Positions 39,586-48,355 of a DNA stretch of 64,000 nt are shown here, piece after piece. The stretch is from Nitrosospira briensis (GTDB lineage: Bacteria; Pseudomonadota; Gammaproteobacteria; Burkholderiales; Nitrosomonadaceae): the NCBI RefSeq assembly GCF_900115125.1, contig NZ_FOVJ01000009.1, positions 25,585-89,584 on the forward strand, read 5' to 3'. Numbering within the stretch: the first letter of the stretch is position 1; each line of letters begins with the position of its first letter. The notes beneath the pieces were generated by a model, which saw nothing but the letters and a program-made list of their open reading frames with translations, had not been told where the DNA came from and did no database searches. The position numbers were made by a program, and so were the translations under genes.

Positions 39586-40095
39586 TCATGCAGACTGAAA
39601 GACCGCGCGGCAGTGATCCATTGCTTCATGGATCAAGGTATTTACCAGAGAAGTGGAGATGTGCAACTCGGCCGCAATCACGCGATGGGTCTGCCCTTCC
39701 AGGCGATAGAGTTCAAAGACGCGCCTCGTCCGTTCAGGAAGTTCGGAGATCGCCTTTGCAATGAGTGTCAGATGCTGGCGGCTGATTGCAATAGCCTCCG
39801 GTGTTCCGGTCAAGGATGGGACGTGTAGCCCGCCATCCTCGTTTTCGAAGAGATTCATTTCCAGCGCGGCTCGCCGATGATGATCAATAGCCAGGTTACG
39901 AACCATCTGAAACAGATACGCCAACGGTTGCTTGATATTGAAAGCCGCTGCCGCCTCCGAGACTTTCAGGTAAGCATCCTGTACCACATCCTCGGCTCGC
40001 TCCGGGTTACCCAGAATCTTCAGGGCGGCCCAGCGTAACTGAGACCTATGAGCCATGAACACCTCGCTTAAATCAACCTGTTCCTCAACCATCAT
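39586..40095 (-). CDS. ECF sigma-70 factor, iron-uptake type (PvdS/FecI-like)
   Basis: A 169-residue extracytoplasmic-function sigma factor. Region 2: SQLRWAALKILGNPERAEDVVQDAYLKV and YLFQMVRNLAIDHHRR, which bind the -10. Region 4: LPERTRRVFELYRLEGQTHRVIAAELHISTSLVNTLIHEAMDHC, the -35 helix-turn-helix. No region 1 or 3. An alternative Met is 13 codons downstream, but GGGGG before the first ATG supports 40095. It lies beside the NRPS operon with a Fur-like box upstream, so it is the likely activator of that operon under iron limitation. Confidence 0.92.
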   Translation of the reverse strand: MMVEEQVDLSEVFMAHRSQLRWAALKILGNPERAEDVVQDAYLKVSEAAAAFNIKQPLAYLFQMVRNLAIDHHRRAALEMNLFENEDGGLHVPSLTGTPEAIAISRQHLTLIAKAISELPERTRRVFELYRLEGQTHRVIAAELHISTSLVNTLIHEAMDHCRAVFQSA

Positions 40096-40117
40096 CTACG
40101 CATCCCCCACAAAAGCA

Positions 40118-40152
40118 GATAATAACAATAACGAGAATTATTCTTATTATCA
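40118..40152 (-). promoter_or_regulatory. Fur-like box array before ECF sigma gene
   Basis: An AT-rich stretch from GATAATAACAATAA through CGAGAATTATTCTTATTATC contains several GATAAT/ATTATC-type hexamers in both directions, the pattern of overlapping Fur sites. It lies 20-55 bases before the sigma ATG. This is the best Fur-like site in the window. Confidence 0.6.
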
Positions 40153-40472
40153 TATAACAATTTTTGTTTTACAATATGGATAAATTTACGGGAGGTAAGT
40201 TGTAGCCGAGGAATTTTTGACGAGATCTCCATGAATTTGGTAGTTGTACAGAATTTGTTACAGCCCAGCGGTCTGGTTCGCCCATCTTTTTTACATGCGT
40301 TTATTCATGAAGCCGGGCGGGAACCCCGGCACACCCAGGAAGCGCGCACTACAGCCTATCTCGCGCTACAATCCGTCAATTCGCAGGATTGTGGACGGAA
40401 GCGTTTGCGGATAATAATGTTTACTAACCGGGAATATCGCTATCGTATCCCTCTCGAAATCCGCGTAGTGAA
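40153..40472 (+). other. Divergent gap before the efflux operon
   Basis: 320 bases between the sigma gene's control region and the efflux operon. An 84-codon frame (40231-40485) overlaps the lipoprotein start, has no recognisable motif and was not accepted as a gene. The promoter for the efflux genes should be here but is not obvious. Confidence 0.4.
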
Positions 40473-41849
40473 ATGCCAAAGATAATTGCGATAAGCGTTA
40501 TTTCGCTCTTCCTGCTTGGCATCGGGGGCTGCAAAACGGCGCCGCAGCGGCACGCCGGGGATGTGGGAGCTGCAATACCGGACCAGTGGCGTGCAAGTAG
40601 CGAATCGCCTCAACCGGCACCCGGGAACTGGGTCGAAACATTTGATGATCCCGGCTTGAGCGCGCTTGTGAGTAGCGCGCTGGCGGAGAACTATGAACTG
40701 AAGGCGGCCGCAGCACGGGTAAAGGCTGCAGTGGCCCAGGCCCGAATTGAGGGGGCGGCGCGATGGCCTCAACTTTTGCTGGTACCTGGTTACCAGCAGG
40801 CTCAGATTCGTGATGCGGGATTCGGATCGGCACGCTTCAGCGTTTTCGAGGCCATATTCAGCCTGAGTTGGGAACTGGATGTCTGGGGACGAATAAATGA
40901 CTTGAAGACAGCGGCAATAAGAGAGGCGGATGCGACGGCAGCCGATTTTCATGGCGCCCGTTTGTCTCTTGCCGCCCGGGTGGCGCAGGGCTATTTCGAG
41001 CTGGCTGAAGCCAGGCTGCAGGCGGCTGTGGCTGAGCAATCGGTGAAGGATCGCGGTGTAATAGTCGACTTGGTACGGGGACGTTTTGCGCGGGGTTTGA
41101 CAAAAGCGCTCGATGTGCGTCTCGCGCTCACCGATCTTGCCACTGCGGAAGCCGAACTCACCCAGTCACGCAACCGGATTCAGATAATTACGCGTGGGCT
41201 TGAGGTTCTGCTAGGGCGCTATCCGACCGGAGCCCTGCCGGAAACATACAAACTGCCAGAGCCTCCTCCCAGTATGCCCGCTGGGCTGCCTTCAGAACTG
41301 TTGGAAAGACGGCCCGATCTTGTCGCGGCATTTGATCGCCTGCGGTCGGCCGACTCACGTCTGCAAGGTACAAGGAAATTATTGCTGCCCCGGGTTGCGC
41401 TGACTGCTGCTGGAGGAATGCGCAGCACCGCGTTGACCGACCTGGTCGACCCCCGGGCACTGGCCTGGAATGTGATTATTGGCTTGGCCCAGCCAGTGTT
41501 CACCGGAGGGCGAATCCAGGGTGAGATTCAGCTTAATAAAGCTCAAGCCGAGCAAGCGCTTAATCTATACAAGGATGCCGCACTTAACGCATTCAGGGAG
41601 GTGGAGCAGGTACTTGCCGCGGATGAGTGGTTGCGGGAAGAGGAAAAGGCTTTGCGAAAAGCCGTTGAGCAAACGGAAGCCAGCCGCAAGCTGGCAGTCT
41701 ATTCCTACCAACTGGGATATATCGAAATCCTTACATTGCTGGACAGTTATCGTAGCACCTTGATTGCACAGAGTGCTCATCTATCCGTCAAGCGGCAACT
41801 TCTCAGCAATCGAATCAATCTTTTTCTGGCGTTGGGAGGCGGCATTTGA
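40473..41849 (+). CDS. Outer-membrane efflux lipoprotein, NodT/OprM family
   Basis: A 458-residue TolC-like channel of an RND pump. The lipoprotein signal ends LGIGGC, with lipid-modified Cys at about residue 20. Two OEP repeats follow (roughly 60-240 and 260-455), including ARWPQLLLVPGYQQ, WELDVWGR, VRGRFARGLTKALDVRLA and the second-repeat LLERRPDLVAAFDRL. The stop overlaps the start of the adaptor gene (TTGA). First gene of a channel-adaptor-pump operon. Confidence 0.94.
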   Translation: MPKIIAISVISLFLLGIGGCKTAPQRHAGDVGAAIPDQWRASSESPQPAPGNWVETFDDPGLSALVSSALAENYELKAAAARVKAAVAQARIEGAARWPQLLLVPGYQQAQIRDAGFGSARFSVFEAIFSLSWELDVWGRINDLKTAAIREADATAADFHGARLSLAARVAQGYFELAEARLQAAVAEQSVKDRGVIVDLVRGRFARGLTKALDVRLALTDLATAEAELTQSRNRIQIITRGLEVLLGRYPTGALPETYKLPEPPPSMPAGLPSELLERRPDLVAAFDRLRSADSRLQGTRKLLLPRVALTAAGGMRSTALTDLVDPRALAWNVIIGLAQPVFTGGRIQGEIQLNKAQAEQALNLYKDAALNAFREVEQVLAADEWLREEEKALRKAVEQTEASRKLAVYSYQLGYIEILTLLDSYRSTLIAQSAHLSVKRQLLSNRINLFLALGGGI

Positions 41850-43093
41850 AAATCTGGGAATCAGGCGTGCTAGAAAATTTAACAAGCAAGGGCATGCTCA
41901 AAATCATTCTCCCCGTTCTCGTGATGCTGGCAGGCATCAGCATTTCATGGGCAATTGTCGTTCATCGCCCGCAAGCAAAATCCGAGTTACCAGAGAGTAA
42001 AACGCCGCTGGTGCAGGTAATCAGCGTCGAGCCCCGGACACTTAAGCTCAACATCCAGTCACAGGGCGTTGTTGTGCCGCGCACCGAAATCGACCTGGTG
42101 CCCGAAGTCGCGGGCCAGATCATCCGGCTCCACCCCAGCCTTGTGGCCGGGGGGTTTTTTGAAGCCGGCGAGATACTGATCACGGTGGATCCCCGCGATT
42201 ATGATTATGCAATAGCGGAGGCGCTCGCCCGGATCGCAGAAGCCGAACGGCAAGTCGCAATGGAAGAAGCCCAGGCGGAGCAGGCGCGCAACGAATGGAA
42301 GGTTCTTGGCGAAGGACAACCCACACCGCTGACCTTGCGCGAACCGCAATTGGCAGAAGCGTACGCAAAATTGAAAGCTGCACAAGCCGATCTCATCAAA
42401 GCGCGATTGCAGCGTAGCCGGTGCGAGTGGCGTGCACCGTTTTCCGGAAGAGTGCGGAACAAGCATATCGGTCTCGGGCAATACGTTCAGCCCGGCGAAA
42501 AACTCGCGCGTATTTATGCCATTGATGTCGCCCAGGTGCGTCTGCCGCTGGCTACCGATCAGTTAGCCTATCTCGACCTCCTCCTGGACCACCGCAACAG
42601 TAAACCGGAAACAGGCCCGAAAGTCACCCTGAGCGCAGAGCTGGCGGGCGCCCTGCGGCGCTGGGAAGGCCGCATCGTCCGGGCCGAGGGAGCGCTGGAT
42701 GAGGAAACCGGCCTGCTCCACGCCGTGGCCGAGATAAGAAATCCTTATGCAGAAGAAGCCGGCCAGCCGCCGCTCATGCCGGGATTATTCGTTAAGGCGG
42801 AAATCGAAGGACGAGAACAATCCGATGTATTTGAACTACCTCCGGGCGCTGTCAATGGGGCGCGGGAGGCATTGTGGATCGATGCGGAAGACCGGTTGCG
42901 TATTCGCCGCCTCGACATCCTGCGCAGTGAGCCGGATCGTGTCCTGGTAAAAAGTGGCCTCAACAAGGGAGACCGTTTGGTAATTGCCGGAATCGACATA
43001 CCGATCGAAGGCATGAAAGTGAAGATCCAGGCTGCAAGGCCAGAGCAAAAATTCGAAAAGGCGGCCAAATCCGACGCGGGCGGGACACCATGA
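41846..43093 (+). CDS. RND efflux periplasmic adaptor (membrane fusion protein)
   Basis: A 415-residue HlyD/AcrA-type adaptor. An N-terminal membrane anchor (residues about 16-38) is followed by the first lipoyl half (SQGVVVPRTEIDLVPEVAGQI), an alpha-helical hairpin (about 115-185), the second lipoyl half (WRAPFSGRVRNKHIGLGQYVQPGEKL) and beta-barrel and membrane-proximal parts. The TTG start overlaps the channel gene and has GGGAGG seven bases upstream, which I prefer over the ATG at 41894 with poor spacing. Gap to the pump gene: 55 bases. Confidence 0.92.
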   Translation: MKIWESGVLENLTSKGMLKIILPVLVMLAGISISWAIVVHRPQAKSELPESKTPLVQVISVEPRTLKLNIQSQGVVVPRTEIDLVPEVAGQIIRLHPSLVAGGFFEAGEILITVDPRDYDYAIAEALARIAEAERQVAMEEAQAEQARNEWKVLGEGQPTPLTLREPQLAEAYAKLKAAQADLIKARLQRSRCEWRAPFSGRVRNKHIGLGQYVQPGEKLARIYAIDVAQVRLPLATDQLAYLDLLLDHRNSKPETGPKVTLSAELAGALRRWEGRIVRAEGALDEETGLLHAVAEIRNPYAEEAGQPPLMPGLFVKAEIEGREQSDVFELPPGAVNGAREALWIDAEDRLRIRRLDILRSEPDRVLVKSGLNKGDRLVIAGIDIPIEGMKVKIQAARPEQKFEKAAKSDAGGTP

Positions 43094-43148
43094 GGCACTC
43101 GCCTTTCCTGCTTTTTTCGCCCCGTTTGCCTGGCGGGCATTTCTTCAA

Positions 43149-46100
43149 GTGAAGAAAACAACCTCCACCTCGCCTTCATCCGGACTAATTGCATGGTTTG
43201 CCCGCAATCCGGTTGCCGCTAATCTGCTGATGTGGCTGATATTGCTTGGTGGAGCCGGGAGCATGGTGCTGATGGACAAGGAAGTATTTCCTCGTTTTAT
43301 GCCCCATCAGGTCGAGGTCAAGGCAACTTATCCCGGGGCGGGGCCGCTGGAAATCGAGGAGTCGGTTTGCATCCGGATCGAGGAGGCAATCTACGATTTA
43401 CCCGGTGTAAAGCGACTGAATTCGGAAATTATCGAGGGGGAATGCACCATCAAGCTGGCGGTATTGCCAAGTTACAATAAGGATCAGGTCATGATCGCAG
43501 TGCGCGGGCGCGTACAAGCCGTACAGCGCCTGCCAAAGGGCCTGGAAAAAATAGACGTACAGCCCTCAACCCGCATTGGTGACGATGGCGTGATCTGGGT
43601 TGCGTTACATGGCCCTACCGATCAACTTACGCTCAAGCGCCTCAGCGATCAAATTCAGGGTGAATTATCGAAAATTACCGGTGTCACCCGTGCGCACAAT
43701 TATTATGATCTGCCTTACGAGCTCGCTATCGAGGTCTCGTCGGAACGGCTGCGCCAATACGGTATATCGCTGAATGAGGTTACCGAGACAGTACGGCGCG
43801 CCTCGATAGATTTGCCTGGCGGAGTAGTGAAGAATCCGATGGGGGAACTATTGCTTCGCGTTAAAGGCAAGGCTCAGGATAACGTTTCAGCGGGAAACCT
43901 GGTAGTTCGCACCAATGCCGATGGCAGCCGGATACTGCTTCGCGATGTGGCAGTCGTGAAGGACGGACTGGAAGAGCGCCTGTCGGAATGGCACCATAAC
44001 GGGGAAACGGCGCAAGGCTGGGAAATTCATGCCGAAAGAGATACCGTTGAAGTGGCGAGGCGGGTCAAGGCTTATGTAGCAGAAAAGAAGGGGGAACTGC
44101 CAGGGGGGGTGGAATTGACCACCTGGTGGGACGACTCCCAGGCATATGAAGAACGCATCGGAACGTTGCTTGAGGATGGGCTGACCGGCTTCGTACTGGT
44201 TTGCCTCATACTGACTCTATTCCTCCATCTCAAGGTGGCCATCTGGGCCGGCATCGGGATTCTTACCTCGATATTCGGCGCCTTCTGGCTGATGCCTGCG
44301 CTGGATGTGTCCCTTAACATGCTGTCGCTATTCGGCTTCCTGCTGGCAATGGGAATTCTGGTGGATGATGCCATAATCATCGGAGAATCCATTTATGCCA
44401 AACAGGAAGCGGTCGATGCCGCCGGCTTGCGGGAATCCGGCAGGGGCACGCATTTCATGGCTGGAACCCTGAGGAATCTGGCATATCTTGAGGCCGCCAT
44501 TTCCGGTGCCCGCGAGGTCGCGCTGCCGGTTGTCCTGGCTGTAATGATCGCCCTTGTCGCCTTCCTGCCCGGCTTGTTTCTGCCCGGCTGGGCCGGCCAG
44601 ATGATGAGGCCAATCTGTCTGGTGATGATTCTGACCCTGGTGTTTTCCCTCGTTGAGGCACTCCTGATCTTGCCCGCTCATCTGGCGGTACCCTCAGAAC
44701 CTGCCTCATCCCCTACTACGCTAATGCGGTTGCGCAAGACTCTCAATCACGGTTTGCAGAATTTTATTCACCGGGTCTATGAGCCGTTACTCGAAAAAGC
44801 CCTCTCCTGGCGTTATCTCACTATTGCCGCTTTTGCCACCCTGCTGATGCTGGCTGCCGCGCTGGTAGCCGGAGGTCATGTCCGGCTTTCATTGCAGGCG
44901 GACGTGACAAAAGGCAGCTTCTGGGTCTATCTGAAATTACCCCAGGATACGTCGTACAGCGAAACTCGCAGAATCGCGGAAAAAGTGGAACGGTCCTTGC
45001 TGGAAATCCGGGAGGAAATAGATAGAGAAGCCAGAGTTCAGGACCCGGACATTCAACAAAGCGTGATCGTCGGTATAGAAACGATAATCACGGAACACAC
45101 CGCCGGTTTCTGGACCGAATTGTCGCCGGCAGGACGGCGGCATATCGTCGTCGAGGATTTCATCAGGGAGTGGCGCAAGCGTATCGGCGACATTGGCCGT
45201 GCCAAGATTGATTTCCTCTACAAGGAAGGCGATCTTCCCTACGACATTGAATTCGATCTGGGCCATTCTGATTCAGCAGTCTTGAGCTCGGCCGTAGCAC
45301 AGCTCAAACAAAAGCTGGCAGGCTACCCGGGCGTATATGATGTAGTGGATTCCGCCGAACCCGGAAAGCCGGAAGTTCGCCTCCGCGCGAAGCCTGAAGC
45401 CGAACGCCTCGGTGTGCGCCTGGAAGACCTCGCCGAACAAATGCGGCATGCTTATTACGGCGACGAGGTGCACCGGTTTCAAAGAGGGCGAAATGAAGTC
45501 AAGGTGATGGTACGGCTGCCTCGAAGCGAAAGACAGTCTCTGGATGATCTTCAGAGCCTACCGATTCGCCTGCCGAATGGGGGGCACGCCCCTTTAGGGA
45601 CCCTCGCCGAAATCGATCTGATGCCGGGACAGGCAAAACTCCTCCGCCAGAGCCGGCAGCGAATCCTCAAAATTCAGGCGCAGGTCGACCCAGGGATAAC
45701 GGATGTCAACGCGATTTATGCCGCGCTGGCAGCGGAAGAAATCCCCCGGATAAAACGGCAGTTTCCCGGACTGGATGTCAACATCGGTGAAGAACGCCAG
45801 GAGCAGGAGGACGCTGCCCGGGCACTCGTATTGTTTACGGGCGCGGCTTTGATAGTAATCTATGCTTTGATTGCGATTCCATTTCGTTCCTACGTCAAGC
45901 CGCTGATCTTCCTGCTGGGTGCGCCCGTTGCCTGGAGCGGCGCAGTGTGGGCGCACTGGCTGATCGGCTTGCCGCTGTCCATGGAATCCCTGGTCGGCAT
46001 GATTGCCGCTAGCGGTGTAGTAGTGAATGATAGTCTTGTGCTGCTGGATTATGTACAGAAACGCGGAAACACGGGTCAACCGGTGGCAACACTCATCCTC

Positions 46101-46349
46101 GAAGCTTGTACCGCTCGTTTTCGGCCCATCCTGCTGGCTTTCCTCACCAACTTTGTCGGATTTCTCCCCATTCTGCTGGAAACCAGTGAGCAAGCCCAGT
46201 TTTTGGTCCCGATGACTCTCTCCCTAACCGTTGGTCTGTTGGTTGGCATGACCGCCAGCCTGATACTGACGCCGGTCTGCTATGCGATTGTAGAGAAATC
46301 CGGGTTGTCCCCATCCAGCTTGCCCTTTCGCTCGACGCCGTCTTTATAA
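43149..46349 (+). CDS. RND family efflux pump permease
   Basis: A 1066-residue inner-membrane proton antiporter with the duplicated RND fold: helix 1 (ANLLMWLILLGGAGSMVLMD), first periplasmic porter loop, helices 2-6 with the proton-relay pair in GILVDDAI, then second loop and helices 8-12. The DD pair places it with hydrophobe/amphiphile exporters rather than metal pumps. It starts at GTG. With the preceding channel and adaptor it forms a complete tripartite pump. The substrate is unknown; the location beside the siderophore island makes siderophore secretion or recycling possible but unproven. Confidence 0.93.
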   Translation: MKKTTSTSPSSGLIAWFARNPVAANLLMWLILLGGAGSMVLMDKEVFPRFMPHQVEVKATYPGAGPLEIEESVCIRIEEAIYDLPGVKRLNSEIIEGECTIKLAVLPSYNKDQVMIAVRGRVQAVQRLPKGLEKIDVQPSTRIGDDGVIWVALHGPTDQLTLKRLSDQIQGELSKITGVTRAHNYYDLPYELAIEVSSERLRQYGISLNEVTETVRRASIDLPGGVVKNPMGELLLRVKGKAQDNVSAGNLVVRTNADGSRILLRDVAVVKDGLEERLSEWHHNGETAQGWEIHAERDTVEVARRVKAYVAEKKGELPGGVELTTWWDDSQAYEERIGTLLEDGLTGFVLVCLILTLFLHLKVAIWAGIGILTSIFGAFWLMPALDVSLNMLSLFGFLLAMGILVDDAIIIGESIYAKQEAVDAAGLRESGRGTHFMAGTLRNLAYLEAAISGAREVALPVVLAVMIALVAFLPGLFLPGWAGQMMRPICLVMILTLVFSLVEALLILPAHLAVPSEPASSPTTLMRLRKTLNHGLQNFIHRVYEPLLEKALSWRYLTIAAFATLLMLAAALVAGGHVRLSLQADVTKGSFWVYLKLPQDTSYSETRRIAEKVERSLLEIREEIDREARVQDPDIQQSVIVGIETIITEHTAGFWTELSPAGRRHIVVEDFIREWRKRIGDIGRAKIDFLYKEGDLPYDIEFDLGHSDSAVLSSAVAQLKQKLAGYPGVYDVVDSAEPGKPEVRLRAKPEAERLGVRLEDLAEQMRHAYYGDEVHRFQRGRNEVKVMVRLPRSERQSLDDLQSLPIRLPNGGHAPLGTLAEIDLMPGQAKLLRQSRQRILKIQAQVDPGITDVNAIYAALAAEEIPRIKRQFPGLDVNIGEERQEQEDAARALVLFTGAALIVIYALIAIPFRSYVKPLIFLLGAPVAWSGAVWAHWLIGLPLSMESLVGMIAASGVVVNDSLVLLDYVQKRGNTGQPVATLILEACTARFRPILLAFLTNFVGFLPILLETSEQAQFLVPMTLSLTVGLLVGMTASLILTPVCYAIVEKSGLSPSSLPFRSTPSL

Positions 46350-46505
46350 AGAGAATGGCAGGGCTTATACTATTCACCGCCCCACGTGCCATTTTGATTG
46401 CCTGGTTTGACCAGATTCTTGTTGCCAGTCCAATGTTCCACACTAATGATCCGGAGTATTCAGAAGCCAGAGCGTGAGTTACGTACTCATCACGCGGAAT
46501 CAGGT

Positions 46506-47624
46506 ATGGAATCCATCTTAAAACAGTCGCGGCGTATCGTTATCAAGGTTGGCAGCAGCCTCGTCACCAACCAGGGACAGGGGCTGGATCATGCCGCGCT
46601 CGCACGCTGGGCGGAGCAAATCGCCAGGCTCAAGCAAATGGGCAAGGATGTCGTGCTGGTCTCGTCCGGCGCGATAGCTGAAGGCATGCAGCGCCTGAAT
46701 TGGAAAAAACGCCCACATGCGCTGCACGAGTTGCAGGCTGCTGCTGCCGTCGGGCAAATGGGGCTGGTACAGGCCTATGAAAGCTGTTTTCGCAGCCACG
46801 AAATGCATGCCGCACAGGTCCTGCTCACCCATGAAGATTTATCCGACCGCAAAAGGTATCTTAACGCGCGCTCAACCCTGATTACCCTGCTAAGTCTGAA
46901 TGTGATCCCGGTCATCAACGAAAATGACACGGTGGCGACGGATGAAATCCGTTTTGGGGATAACGATACCCTCGCCGCACTGGTAACAAACCTGATAGAA
47001 GCCGATGTGCTGGTGATTCTTACCGATCAGGGCGGGTTGTTCACCGCAGACCCGCGCAAGGATGTGCAAGCCAGACTGGTGGAGGAAGCCAGGGCGGGTG
47101 ATCCTGCGATCGAAGCCATGGCGGGAGGCGCCGGAAGCGACATCGGGCGTGGTGGCATGCTGACCAAGGTAACGGCGGCAAAACGCGCGGCACGCAGCGG
47201 CGCGCACACCGTGATCGCGTCGGGGCATGAAGTCGACGTACTGATTCGCCTCGCCCGGGGAGAAGCCATTGGAACTCAACTGCTGGCGGAAACCATGACG
47301 CTGGCTGCGCGCAAACAATGGCTTGCCGATCATCTGCAAATTCGCGGAAATGTCACGCTGGATGAAGGCGCGGTGAAGGCGCTCGCGACCGGCGGCAAAA
47401 GTCTCTTGTCGATAGGTGTGACAAATGTCAGCGGTAATTTCGGACGCGGTGAGGTCGTGGGCTGCCTTGACCCCCATGGAAACGAAATCGCCCGTGGACT
47501 CGCTAACTATAATGCCGCGGAAACCCGGCGGATTCTGCGGCGGGCGAGTAACGAAATAGAAACTATCCTGGGTTATGTCGGTGAGCCCGAATTCATCCAT
47601 CGAGACAACCTGGTTCTGCTGTAG
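46506..47624 (+). CDS. proB: Glutamate 5-kinase
   Basis: First enzyme of proline synthesis, phosphorylating L-glutamate. The amino acid kinase domain (residues about 8-250) has [45 protein letters not shown] and [17 protein letters not shown]-terminal PUA domain (about 275-360) has [13 protein letters not shown] and [14 protein letters not shown] start at the ATG at 46506 ([16 protein letters not shown]), the family start with AGG upstream; an extension to 46398 was rejected. In many betaproteobacteria it follows obgE directly. Confidence 0.96.
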   Translation: MESILKQSRRIVIKVGSSLVTNQGQGLDHAALARWAEQIARLKQMGKDVVLVSSGAIAEGMQRLNWKKRPHALHELQAAAAVGQMGLVQAYESCFRSHEMHAAQVLLTHEDLSDRKRYLNARSTLITLLSLNVIPVINENDTVATDEIRFGDNDTLAALVTNLIEADVLVILTDQGGLFTADPRKDVQARLVEEARAGDPAIEAMAGGAGSDIGRGGMLTKVTAAKRAARSGAHTVIASGHEVDVLIRLARGEAIGTQLLAETMTLAARKQWLADHLQIRGNVTLDEGAVKALATGGKSLLSIGVTNVSGNFGRGEVVGCLDPHGNEIARGLANYNAAETRRILRRASNEIETILGYVGEPEFIHRDNLVLL

Positions 47625-47674
47625 AGAACTGACCTAGAATGTCATAGTGTTCAATATCACCTGAGGAATAACGA

Positions 47675-48019
47675 ATGAAGCCGCTTACTACAATTAACGA
47701 TAATTTTTCGACAAGCCCACAGATAAGCGCCAAGGATTTAACCGATATCAAAGCTGGCGGCTTCAAAAGCGTCATTTGCAATCGCCCGGATGACGAGGAC
47801 GGCGGCGCTCATCCGGCTCACAATCTCCTCGAGTCCGAGGCAAAAGAACTGGGCCTCCAATTCGCCTACCTGCCGATCGTACCGGGACAAATAAATGAAA
47901 CGCACGTCGAGCAGTTCAAAACGCTGATCAGCGAATTGCCCGGCCCCATCCTGGGGTATTGCCGACTGGGAATTCGTTCTAAAATGCTCTATGAGCGCGC
48001 GATGATGTTCGATGCCTGA
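47675..48019 (+). CDS. DUF442 / TIGR01244 family phosphatase-like protein
   Basis: A 114-residue protein of the beta-lactamase-hydrolase-like N-domain family: NFSTSPQISAKDLTDIKAGGFKSVICNRPDDE, YLPIVPGQI, and a dual-specificity-phosphatase-like loop GYCRLGIRS with catalytic Cys and Arg. In several bacteria this domain is fused or adjacent to a metallo-beta-lactamase-fold persulfide dioxygenase, linking it to sulfide/persulfide metabolism. The remains of such a gene follow here directly. Confidence 0.85.
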   Translation: MKPLTTINDNFSTSPQISAKDLTDIKAGGFKSVICNRPDDEDGGAHPAHNLLESEAKELGLQFAYLPIVPGQINETHVEQFKTLISELPGPILGYCRLGIRSKMLYERAMMFDA

Positions 48020-48047
48020 CCCGTCCTCGAATCCAGCAAAGGCTCCT

Positions 48048-48330
48048 GTGATATTTCGTCAATTGTTCGACCTTTTATCCAGCACCTAAGCTATCTGCTC
48101 GGCTGTGAGGAAACAAGGCAAGCCTTGTTGATCGATCGTTATCAGGTCGGTGGAACGTGATCTTGCCGAGGTACGACGGCTGGGACTGACAACAATCTAT
48201 AGCGTTTAAACGCATAATCCACGCGGATCATATAGCTGCCGCGCTCGAACTGAAAAAGCGGACAGGCAGCAAAATTGCCGGGCAATCTGAGGACTATTGC
48301 CTGCATATAATCGAAAGTCGGCAGGGGTAG
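48048..48330 (+). pseudogene. Degraded MBL-fold persulfide dioxygenase (ETHE1/Blh-like) fragment
   Basis: Pieces of one protein lie in successive frames. They are VIFRQLFDLLSST, then after a shift SYLLGCEETRQALLID, then ERDLAEVRRLGLTTIYSV with an in-frame TAA, then TH and, after another shift, the metal-binding HADHI followed by AAALELKKRTGSKIAGQSEDY. The order matches the N-terminal third of ETHE1-type metallo-hydrolases, including the HxHxDH motif region. At least two frameshifts and a stop disrupt it, and the C-terminal two thirds are missing. It explains the otherwise empty 336 bases after the DUF442 gene. Confidence 0.8.
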
Positions 48331-48355
48331 CGGGCATGTTCCGTTCTTTGCTTGC

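Noticed and set aside
40231..40485. 84-codon frame before the efflux lipoprotein.
   Set aside because: Overlaps the start of a certain gene, no motif or hydrophobic pattern, poor ribosome binding site.
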